DNA of 36,167 bases from a virus: IMG/VR virus record IMGVR_UViG_3300042868_009976, positions 1 to 36,167 of that record. One strand, 5' to 3'. Positions 29,336 through 36,167 of this stretch are shown piece by piece. Position numbers and translations under genes: made by a program. The notes beneath the pieces were generated by a model, which was given only the letters and a program-made list of their open reading frames with translations, had not been told where the DNA came from and ran no database searches. The number at the start of each line of letters is the position of its first letter. The stretch's first letter is position 1.

Positions 29336-31219
29336 CTAGACCAGCAGGTCGCGGAACACGCTGAACGCGGCCGGCTGGCGGACCTGCACGTCGGCGAACT
29401 GGATCGACGTGATCTGGAGCAGGTTGCGACGGGCGAGCGTGTACGGGTCCACGATGATCTCGGCGCCAGCGCCCCACTCGCCGACCATGACGTTGGAGAA
29501 GTCGCCGAGGATGGCCGCGTGACAGACCGAACCCGACGTGCCCTTCACGAGCGTCGACGGCAGGTTGTTGGTGCTGTACGCCGGGGCGCCGCTCACCGTG
29601 TTCGTGTCGAGGTCCCACAGCGTCTTGCTGTCGGTCGACGCAATGCGCGGGATCGCGCCCATCGAGTACTTGATGCCCGGCGTCGTCACCCACGACACGT
29701 TGTCCGTGCTGGCGTTCGCCACTTCCAGCGCGCGGAAGGCTTCGAGCACCTTGGCGTACGTCGCGGCCAAGCCGTTCGTGCCCATGGCGATCAGGTTCGT
29801 GCCCGAGGCGACACCGACGCCCGTCGGCTGGTTCGAGGCGCCCGAGCCGTAGAACACCGCCGTGTCGATGGCGACCGCGTGCTGCGCGATCAGGTCGTTG
29901 AACACGAGCTGGTCGGCGGCCGGCGTCGACTGCGCAAGCAGCTGACGCGAGACCGTGGTGGACGCCTGCAAGCCCTTGGGGCTCAACGTGACCTGGTCGA
30001 GCGACAGCGACGTCAGCGACATATCGGAGCCGGGGGCTTCCGCCACCCACACCGCCGAGTTCGCGGCCGTCTGACGCGGGAACACCACGTTGCCCACGAG
30101 GCCGGGCATGAACTGCGCGCCGAGCGTCCCGATGGCGAGCGACCGCTGGCGGAGCAGGTCGATCAGCTCCGGGCGGAGTTCGCTGGCGACGATGTTGCCA
30201 CCCTTCGCGGCCGTGCCGACCGACATCTGCGTGCGCAGGTTGAGCGGCAGGAAGAAGCTGGAGGCGTTGGTGTAGGTCCGCCCCGTCTTGGACGCGAACT
30301 CGTCCGAGACCTCGAACTCGAAGCCGTCGCGCTTGCCGGCGGCGATGCCGGACAGGGCGCGCATCAGGCTGTACTGCTTCTGCTCCTTCTCGGTCAGCGA
30401 CACGGCCGGCGACGGCGCGGCGCTGTGCTCGGATGCCTTGTTCATACGTTCCAGCAGCTCCTTGCCGATGCTTTGCGGGTCACGCCCCGATGCGACGAGG
30501 GCATCAGCCTCGCGCGCCGAGAGGCCTGCCGAGGCGGCAAAGCCGTAGATTGCTTCCGTGCGCGAGCGCACTTCCGTGATGACGGGAGCCATCGACGCCG
30601 AGTCAGTCGGCGCGGTGGTCACCGTGGCCTGTTCGTCCACACGTGCCTCCTGTGCCTCTATCGAGGCGTCAGTGGGTGATGGTGCTGCTTCGCTCGCCGG
30701 ATGCGAGCGCCCGATGCCGACCGTAGGGTCAGCGGGGATGGGGACCGTGCTCACCTCGAACACGGTCCAGTTGCGGTACCGGCGCACGTCCATGCCGTCG
30801 GCCGTCCGCTCGGTGGTGTAGTCGTTGCCGGTCTGGTAGCCGACGGACACCATGGGGCGGATCCCGTCCTCGATGTCCTGGCGGATCTCCTGCGCCTTGG
30901 CCCCGCGCGAGAACTTGATCCAGCCGCGGAGCGTGCGGTCTTCGCCGATGGTCAGGTCGGTCACCAGCCCGTACTGGTCGCGCGAGTCATGGGACAGCAG
31001 CAGCGGGATGCCGCGCTGCGCCCACGCCATGTTGACCGCGTCGGGGGAGTGATCGAGCACTTCGAGGAAGGCGGCGCCCTGCTCGGCGCGCATCACCGGG
31101 AGCTCGCTCGAGATCGCGACCGGCACGCGCACATCGCCATCGGCGCGGCTGTGTAGCGCCCGCGCGTCGATCTCGATGCCGCACGCCAGGGAGCGGGTGT
31201 CCACGTTCAGTGGTGTCAT
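29336..31219 (-). CDS. Prohead protease-major capsid fusion
   Basis: A 627-residue fusion. Residues 1 to about 175 are a U35/HK97-type prohead protease: LLLSHDSRDQYGLVTDL (H77), RPMVSVGYQ (S125) and EVSTVPIPADP. Residues about 175-275 form a Pro/Thr/Ala and helical linker acting as delta/scaffold domain. Residues about 280-627 are an HK97-fold capsid protein (NASSFFLPLNLRTQMSV, YGSGASNQPTGVG, DPYTLARRNLLQITSIQFAD). Self-cleavage would free the mature capsid protein. ATG overlaps the portal stop. Fused forms are known from some phages but are a minority. Confidence 0.92.
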   Translation of the reverse strand: MTPLNVDTRSLACGIEIDARALHSRADGDVRVPVAISSELPVMRAEQGAAFLEVLDHSPDAVNMAWAQRGIPLLLSHDSRDQYGLVTDLTIGEDRTLRGWIKFSRGAKAQEIRQDIEDGIRPMVSVGYQTGNDYTTERTADGMDVRRYRNWTVFEVSTVPIPADPTVGIGRSHPASEAAPSPTDASIEAQEARVDEQATVTTAPTDSASMAPVITEVRSRTEAIYGFAASAGLSAREADALVASGRDPQSIGKELLERMNKASEHSAAPSPAVSLTEKEQKQYSLMRALSGIAAGKRDGFEFEVSDEFASKTGRTYTNASSFFLPLNLRTQMSVGTAAKGGNIVASELRPELIDLLRQRSLAIGTLGAQFMPGLVGNVVFPRQTAANSAVWVAEAPGSDMSLTSLSLDQVTLSPKGLQASTTVSRQLLAQSTPAADQLVFNDLIAQHAVAIDTAVFYGSGASNQPTGVGVASGTNLIAMGTNGLAATYAKVLEAFRALEVANASTDNVSWVTTPGIKYSMGAIPRIASTDSKTLWDLDTNTVSGAPAYSTNNLPSTLVKGTSGSVCHAAILGDFSNVMVGEWGAGAEIIVDPYTLARRNLLQITSIQFADVQVRQPAAFSVFRDLLV

Positions 31220-32715
31220 GATATGGCTCGTAAGGGTCGGACCGGCGCAGCCGGTGGGGCGTTGGTGGCGTCGGCGGGATCGGGCGTCGTGTCCGCCGCG
31301 TCCGCCGTGCCGAGATCCACGCCCTTCGCTTCGAGATACGCTTCTTCCTCGGCCCGCTCATCGACCAGCGCCGAGAAGGACAGCCCCTGTTTGTTCGCTT
31401 CGCGGGTGCGCGTCGTCAGCCCGAGCGACAGCAGCACGCCGATGGCGTTGGCGTCCTTGAGCGGGTCCACCCACGGCCAGCGCCGCGGGTGCCACACCGA
31501 CGCCTCGGCAATCGTCTCGGCGTTCTGCCCCGTCGGCATCGCAAACGCCCCGAGCATCGGCGCCGTATCCAGCCACAGCCGGAACACGGGGGCCACGATG
31601 GTGGCGATGAACTGCGTCTGGGCGCCCTGCCACGCATCGCGCTCGACCAGCAGACCGGCCCGCATCGACGAGTAGTTCACGTCGCTCAGGTCGCCCGTCA
31701 GGCTGGCGTAGGCCACGTGCAAGCCCGACGCGATCTTGCGCAGCAGATGGCGCGCAAACACGTCGTATTCCTGCGTCGGCTGGCCGGGGTCGAGCATCTT
31801 GACGTCCCAGCCCTGTGGCAGCGTCCACCACTCGCCCGGCGCCTGCTCGATCTGCGGCGGGATGCCGCCATCGCCGTCGAGCGGCTGCGCGTCGGCGCCG
31901 GGGATCAGCGCGCCCATCTTGCTGGCCGTCACGCGGTTGAGCACCACGATGGCCTCGTCCGTCTTTTCCAAGTGCTGCAACAGCAGCATGACGGGCGCAA
32001 GCGCCGTGACACCACGGGCCTGCTGCGGGCGCGAGCGGTGCCCGAGATACAGCAGCCGGTTGGCCGGCAACACGCGGTGCGTCCGCGCGCCGCCGTCCGA
32101 CGGGTGCGCGGTCAGCAAATGGTAGCCGACCACGCGACCGACCACGTCGTACTCGATGCCCTGCACGACGCTCCCGCCGCGGGGCGTGCGGTCGAGATTG
32201 AGCTGCTCATCGAGCAGGTCCGCGTCGAGCGCTTTGACGAAGAGCCCCGAGGGCGCCGCGGCCGACGGGATCAGCTCCAGCAGCGCTTCGCCCTCGATCT
32301 TCCACGACTCGACGATGGTGCCGCACACCTCGATCCACGACTGCCCGTCGGGGGTGCAGGACGCCGCCCACTTGTACCACGCGGCCTCGATCTTGGCCCC
32401 CGATCCGGCGCTCGTGCCGCGGCTGGTCGGGACAATCGCCTGCAACGTGATGCCGTCCGGCCCGATCACGTTGTCGCGCACGAGCGCGGCGTAGCGGGCG
32501 ACGATGGGGCTGTTCTCGCGCAGCTCGCGCGCGCGAAACCGCAGCGCCTTGCCTTGGTAGCGGGTCGCCTTGTCCGCGCTCTGCGCCGTGCCGGGCCAGT
32601 CGGCCAGCAGGCGATGGGCGCCCGCCGCCGCGTAGCTGCGCCGAGAGACCGGCTCGCCGCGCCACGCGCTCGCGACCGCGCGCCACAGTCGGGTGGGCAA
32701 GGGCACGCGGTTCAT
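31216..32715 (-). CDS. Portal protein (lambda gpB family)
   Basis: A 499-residue portal. Features include YQGKALRFRARELRENSPIV, DVNYSSMRAGLLVERDAWQG and WPWVDPLKDANAIGVLLSLG, all typical of the lambda/GpB portal family. It forms the dodecameric DNA channel of the capsid and contacts terminase. The acidic, Ala/Pro-rich C-terminal tail is disordered. ATG overlaps the gpW-like stop. Confidence 0.93.
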   Translation of the reverse strand: MNRVPLPTRLWRAVASAWRGEPVSRRSYAAAGAHRLLADWPGTAQSADKATRYQGKALRFRARELRENSPIVARYAALVRDNVIGPDGITLQAIVPTSRGTSAGSGAKIEAAWYKWAASCTPDGQSWIEVCGTIVESWKIEGEALLELIPSAAAPSGLFVKALDADLLDEQLNLDRTPRGGSVVQGIEYDVVGRVVGYHLLTAHPSDGGARTHRVLPANRLLYLGHRSRPQQARGVTALAPVMLLLQHLEKTDEAIVVLNRVTASKMGALIPGADAQPLDGDGGIPPQIEQAPGEWWTLPQGWDVKMLDPGQPTQEYDVFARHLLRKIASGLHVAYASLTGDLSDVNYSSMRAGLLVERDAWQGAQTQFIATIVAPVFRLWLDTAPMLGAFAMPTGQNAETIAEASVWHPRRWPWVDPLKDANAIGVLLSLGLTTRTREANKQGLSFSALVDERAEEEAYLEAKGVDLGTADAADTTPDPADATNAPPAAPVRPLRAIS

Positions 32716-33248
32716 CGGGCGAACTGGATCGAGACCGTCCCGAACGCCCCGCCGCCGCGCAGCTCACGGGCGCGCTCACGGCGCCAGTGCGCTTCTTCGC
32801 GGTGGACGTCGGCCAGCGTGTGCATCTGCACTTGGCGCCCCCCGATCTGGAACATCTTCATCTCGCCCGCCAGGATGCTCTCGCGGGCCGTGCGGCAGAT
32901 CGCCAGCATCCGCTCGGCGTAGCTCTGCCACTCGCCCGCCGCCGCCGTGCCGATGTCGGCCAGCACGTCGAGCGTGCCCCGGTCGAACGTCTCGACCACC
33001 GACCCGAGCGCGGCGCGCAGGCGCCACTGGTATAGGGCAGGGCTCAGGGTCGCCGTCTGGGCGGCCGTCAGCGTCAGCGCATGGTCGGCACCCGACGCGG
33101 TGGCGGTCGCGGTCAGGACCGTCGGCCCCGCCAGCGCCAGCGACACCACCCAGCCGGCCGTGGCGGGGTACTCCGACAGCGACAGCGTGACCGCCACCGA
33201 GTCACCGGCCGTCACCGTCGCGGGCATCTGCGTGAGAAGAGTCGTCAC
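32712..33248 (-). CDS. gpW-like head-tail protein with N-terminal beta domain
   Basis: A 178-residue product. Residues about 110-178 (YAERMLAICRTARESILAG, RQVQMHTLADVHREEAHWRR) resemble gpW, which binds the portal exit, and the gene lies just before the portal as in lambda. Residues 1 to about 100 are an added beta domain (VTLSLSEYPATAGWVVSLAL, LYQWRLRAALGSVVETF). GTG at 33248, 30 bases after repeat element copy 2. The extra domain is unusual for a gpW. Confidence 0.7.
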   Translation of the reverse strand: MTTLLTQMPATVTAGDSVAVTLSLSEYPATAGWVVSLALAGPTVLTATATASGADHALTLTAAQTATLSPALYQWRLRAALGSVVETFDRGTLDVLADIGTAAAGEWQSYAERMLAICRTARESILAGEMKMFQIGGRQVQMHTLADVHREEAHWRRERARELRGGGAFGTVSIQFAR

Positions 33249-33277
33249 GACCGCATGATGGCGCGAGCGGCTGGCGC

Positions 33278-33321
33278 GTCCTACGGGACAGCGGGGTGAC
33301 TATGAACCAACGGGGCGGTTT
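33278..33321 (-). repeat. 44-bp repeated element, copy 2
   Basis: Second copy of the element at 19315-19358 with the same 35 fixed bases, including the dyad GTCCCGTAGGAC, in the same spacing. It lies between the winged-helix gene (4 bases after its stop) and the gpW-like gene (30 bases before its GTG). Both copies sit in late-gene gaps and point the same way relative to transcription. A shared regulator or RNA-level role is inferred. Confidence 0.75.
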
Positions 33322-33325
33322 TACT

Positions 33326-33619
33326 CTAGGCGGCAATCGCCGGTGTGGTGCGTTGACTCCACGGGATGCGGTAACACCGCCGCCGCCCGTCTCCGTTGCG
33401 CTGTTGCAGGTACCCTCGACGCACCAGCGTGTGCAGCGCCCGCCCTGCCGTCTGCTCCTTGCAGCCGATCAGCGACGCGAGCGCCGCCGCCTTGACCTCG
33501 CGCCACTCGTCCACCGTCAGCAGGTCCATGAGCAAATACATGGCCGTCCGCGTCGTCGGCGACAGGGTCCGGTCGTGTTGCGCTTGGTCGACCGAGCGGG
33601 GCACCCAGCCGCCCGTCAT
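33326..33619 (-). CDS. Winged-helix protein inserted between terminase and gpW
   Basis: A 97-residue product. A helical start (TLSPTTRTAMYLLMDLL) is followed by a wing-type HTH: KAAALASLIGCKEQTAGRAL, HTLVRRGYLQQRNGDGRRR and YRIPWSQ. ATG at 33619 overlaps the terminase stop (ATGA). The longer frame upstream is antisense-like. No lambda counterpart exists here. A late regulator acting at the neighbouring repeat element is one possibility. Confidence 0.7.
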   Translation of the reverse strand: MTGGWVPRSVDQAQHDRTLSPTTRTAMYLLMDLLTVDEWREVKAAALASLIGCKEQTAGRALHTLVRRGYLQQRNGDGRRRCYRIPWSQRTTPAIAA

Positions 33620-35553
33620 CGCATCCACCCGCTCGACCGGCGCGGCATCCACCCGTTCCCCGGCTTGGGCGCCGACGGCAGGGGCGCATCGGATGCCACC
33701 GGCGCCGAAACCGTCGCGGGCGTCCCCGCGGCGTTCACCTTGTCCACTTCGCTGGCCAGAGACGCCACCGGCACGGCCAGCAACAGCGCCGCGTAGGCGT
33801 ACGTCTCGCAGTCGGCCACCTCGTTGCGCACGCCTGGCGTCGCTTCCCACCGCCGCTTGCGGGTCCGCTCGTCCACCCGGCGCCGCATGGACAGCAGCTG
33901 CGTGATGTAGTCGTCGTCGGCGTAGCGGTTCAGGTGCAGATAGCCCGGCCCCACCGCATCCATCGCCAGACGGCGATACAGACGGTCCATGATCGCGTTC
34001 ACGCCGATCAGGAACAGGCGCCCCGGCTTCACCTTGGTCGGCTTGGCGGGGATCATCGAGGCCGTCGGGTTACTCGATCCCTTGATCGCGTACACGTGCT
34101 GGGCGCCACGGCTCGCGCAGTACGTGTACACCTGCTTGCTGTGCGTCCCGTCGCCCGCGTCGATGGCCATGGCACGCAGCGGGAGCGCGACCCCCGACTC
34201 GTGCAGCCACGTCCGGCGTGTCCGGAACTCCTCCAGCGCCGCCCACCACTCGGGCTGACTCGTGTCACCGCGCAGGATCACCCGTTCAATCAGCCACGAG
34301 GTCTCGCCGATCCCCCACGCCCGCACCACGATCTCGCCGCGGTCGTGCTGCAAGTCCACGCCGGCCGTGACCACGCCCGCCTCGCGCGGCACCAGAAACC
34401 GGACGGGCGCGTCCTCTTCGGTGCCGTCGTACCGCACCGCGCGCGTGAGCAACGCCGACTTGACCGTCTCGGCCGTCTGGTCGCGGTACAACTCGCCGAG
34501 CGTGGTGTTGAAGAACGCCCGCAGCATCTCGGCCCGGAGCGCGGGATCTTTCTGGCCGTTCGCGGTCACGAACTCTTGCGCGACTTCCTCCCACAGCGCG
34601 AACGCCGCCACCAGCCCGTGGATGTGAAACGACCGCTTGTGCGGTGCGCGCGCCTCAGCCGTGGCCGTCCACCGGCCGGCGCGCAACAGCGCCCCCTTCG
34701 ACCGCGCCGGGATCAGGAACTCACAGGCCGCGCAGCAGTACGCCACTGACTCGGGCGCGACCTTGCCCGCGTCGTCCACGCCCCACTTGAGCCGGTCGAA
34801 TTGCAGCACCTGCCAGTGGCCGCAATCCGGACAGGCCACCTCGTAGACCTCCTGCGTCCCTTCGAGGTAGCTCGGCCAGATCAGCGACTCCTCGGCCGAC
34901 GTGGGGGACGACACCTCGACGATCTTGCGCCGCCGCTGGAACGACCGTGTGCGGGCGCGGGCGATGGCTTTCACGTCGCCTTCGGTGCCCGCCGACCGCG
35001 GGTGGCGGTCGCGCTCGTCGAGCAGCACCACACGCTTGGGACGCATGGCGAGACCAGACGGGGCGTTGGCGCCGGTGATGTCGAGCTGTCCCGAGGCGTA
35101 CGACTTGCTCAGTATGGTGTTGTTCGACTCACGCGACCGCGCGGGCGCGATCAGCGCCGACAGGGCCGTGCAGTCGCGGATCATCGGCGCCACGCGGTCC
35201 TTCGAGAACGACTCGCCCGTCTCGACCGTGGGCTGCACCACCAGCATCGGCGACGGCTCCTGGTGGACGAAATAGCCGATCGCGTTCAGGATCAGCTCCG
35301 TCTTCGCCGCTTGGGACGGGCTCACCACCACCACCTCCTGCGTGGTCCGGTCGCTCACCGCGTCCATGATCTCGGCCAGATACGGCACCATGCTGTTCAT
35401 CCACGGCCCGTGATTCGCCGTGGCCTCGGGACTGAGCACCCGATAGCGCTCGGCCCATTGGCTCATCGTCAGACGGGGTAGGGGGCGGCAATGCCGGCGG
35501 AACCGCTCGCGGGTAACCCGGTTGAGCGCCTCGCGCCCGAGCTCGTGCGTCAT
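33616..35553 (-). CDS. Terminase large subunit (GpA family)
   Basis: A 645-residue GpA-family packaging motor and nuclease. N-terminal ATPase: Walker A-like SPSQAAKTE at 78-86, Walker B VVLLDE at 175-180. A zinc-binding region has CPDC at 241-244 and a second Cys cluster (CCAAC) near 273-277. A nuclease domain follows with AGVDLQHDRGEIVVRAWG near 395-412. It packages DNA into the prohead and cuts at cos; lambda-type GpA enzymes make cohesive ends. ATG overlaps the small-subunit stop; AAGGTGG is embedded upstream. Confidence 0.95.
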   Translation of the reverse strand: MTHELGREALNRVTRERFRRHCRPLPRLTMSQWAERYRVLSPEATANHGPWMNSMVPYLAEIMDAVSDRTTQEVVVVSPSQAAKTELILNAIGYFVHQEPSPMLVVQPTVETGESFSKDRVAPMIRDCTALSALIAPARSRESNNTILSKSYASGQLDITGANAPSGLAMRPKRVVLLDERDRHPRSAGTEGDVKAIARARTRSFQRRRKIVEVSSPTSAEESLIWPSYLEGTQEVYEVACPDCGHWQVLQFDRLKWGVDDAGKVAPESVAYCCAACEFLIPARSKGALLRAGRWTATAEARAPHKRSFHIHGLVAAFALWEEVAQEFVTANGQKDPALRAEMLRAFFNTTLGELYRDQTAETVKSALLTRAVRYDGTEEDAPVRFLVPREAGVVTAGVDLQHDRGEIVVRAWGIGETSWLIERVILRGDTSQPEWWAALEEFRTRRTWLHESGVALPLRAMAIDAGDGTHSKQVYTYCASRGAQHVYAIKGSSNPTASMIPAKPTKVKPGRLFLIGVNAIMDRLYRRLAMDAVGPGYLHLNRYADDDYITQLLSMRRRVDERTRKRRWEATPGVRNEVADCETYAYAALLLAVPVASLASEVDKVNAAGTPATVSAPVASDAPLPSAPKPGNGWMPRRSSGWMR

Positions 35554-36095
35554 GCCGCCACCTTCGCGGGCTCCGGCTCGTCGATCACATCCTCGTCGAA
35601 TGTGGACAACTCGACCACGATGCGCTCCGCTTCGGCCTCGGCCGCCGCTTCGGCATCGCTGCCAAGGTGCGCCAAGCGGACCGGCAGCGCGCGCAGCCGC
35701 GCCGTCAGCCGGTCGAGCACGCGCGCCAGCGCCGCCTCGTAGTCGGCGACGGATACCACTTCGCCCCGCGCTTTCGCCACCTCAATCTCGGCCAGTTCGG
35801 CCTCGGCGTTCGCCTTGCGGGTGCGCGCGCTGTCGAGGTCGCCCGGGTTCGCGTCCTTGACCGCCACGCGGACCAGCTCCTGCTCGCGCCAGCGCATGAA
35901 CGCCGGCCACTGCACCCACACGCGGGTGCCGTCCTTGCGGATCGGGGCGCCAGGGCGGGCGGTCCACTGACCGAGACCCTGCTGCGTCATGTGCAGGCGG
36001 TTTGCCGCATCCGTCAGCGTGATTTCACCAGTGTTCGCGCGGACGGGCGCAGCGGGGCGCGCCTTTTTCGTGGCCTGTGGGGCGGCGGCGGTCAT
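35550..36095 (-). CDS. Terminase small subunit (Nu1-like)
   Basis: A 181-residue product. Residues about 25-75 form a winged-helix DNA-binding part (GEITLTDAANRLHMTQQGL, QWPAFMRWREQELVRV) and the rest is a long helical and acidic C-terminus with ANAEAELAEIEVAKARG. It would bind the cos region just upstream and recruit GpA. ATG at 36095 gives MTAAAPQA; a TTG at 36110 is an alternative. Ends Lys-Val-Ala-Ala and overlaps GpA as ATGA. Confidence 0.8.
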   Translation of the reverse strand: MTAAAPQATKKARPAAPVRANTGEITLTDAANRLHMTQQGLGQWTARPGAPIRKDGTRVWVQWPAFMRWREQELVRVAVKDANPGDLDSARTRKANAEAELAEIEVAKARGEVVSVADYEAALARVLDRLTARLRALPVRLAHLGSDAEAAAEAEAERIVVELSTFDEDVIDEPEPAKVAA

Positions 36096-36117
36096 GGGCG
36101 GGCAGGGCAAAGAAACA

Positions 36118-36167
36118 CCGGCGTGCCGGGGGCGCTCGCTAGTGAATTACCGAGGCTGTGCGGTTTC
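36118..36167. other. Right part of putative cos region and terminal repeat
   Basis: The last 13 bases (36155-36167, GCTGTGCGGTTTC) equal bases 1-13. CCGAGG (36150-36155) pairs with CCTCGG at 13-18 when joined, and the 13-mer is centred in this dyad. Another dyad, CCGGC-GT-GCCGG, lies at 36118-36129. The region sits 23 bases before the small-terminase gene. If virion ends carry 5' overhangs, filling in during sequencing leaves exactly such short terminal repeats. Confidence 0.55.

Noticed and set aside
33296-33796. Plus-strand frame beginning MNQRGGF, similar to one at 19339 (MNHRGGF)
   Set aside because: Both ATGs lie in the 44-bp element; the frames diverge immediately and run antisense to late genes.

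Overview
The window looks like the complete genome of a temperate, siphovirus-type tailed phage (Caudoviricetes) with high GC. The head module is lambda-like: GpA terminase, a gpW-like protein, a gpB-family portal and an HK97-fold capsid. It also has an 880-residue tape measure, a lysis cassette, a tyrosine integrase and a repressor. The first 13 and last 13 bases are identical, so the molecule closes into a circle. The host cannot be named from the sequence. The high GC and a possible inner-membrane spanin would suit a Gram-negative host, but this is weak.

Nearly everything is on the minus strand. A divergent switch lies at 10291-10395: the repressor (10396-10875) reads rightward and the early operon starts leftward from a sigma70-like promoter at 10332-10360. 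Early genes run leftward: a ribbon-helix-helix protein, two small proteins, a RecT/Bet-like annealing protein, small membrane/zinc and helical proteins, an 18-codon mini-ORF, an excisionase candidate and the integrase. Then come the attP site (the 3' part of a tRNA), an HNH protein, several small coupled ORFs, a second HNH protein, a DnaB-like ATPase, a replication initiator with an internal HNH domain and iteron-like repeats (putative origin), and a RusA resolvase. A gpZ-like gene follows and then the putative cos site (36118-36167 joined to 1-56).

Across cos the same strand continues with late genes: small and large terminase, a winged-helix protein, gpW-like, portal, a protease-capsid fusion, head-tail connectors, tail tube, chaperone candidate, tape measure, hub-like and Dit-like proteins, lectin-like fibre proteins, a DUF1353 protein, spanin-like protein, amidase endolysin, holin candidate, several beta-rich virion proteins, a 14-unit repeat protein, a zinc ribbon and a metallophosphoesterase. 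Only the repressor and one secreted-protein gene (11261-11710) are on the plus strand.

Four points stand out. (1) Early genes are joined by stop/start overlaps whose Shine-Dalgarno sequence lies in the last codons of the upstream gene; 15 of 20 early proteins end in Ala-Ala against 3 of 31 late ones. (2) attP sits inside the early operon, between integrase and replication genes, and is flanked by a duplication of the integrase 3' end, so integration would cut the replication genes off from the early promoter. (3) The 13-bp terminal repeat is centred in a perfect dyad next to the terminase gene, as expected for a cohesive-end site. (4) A 44-bp element with a dyad occurs twice in the late region, once directly behind an extra winged-helix gene.
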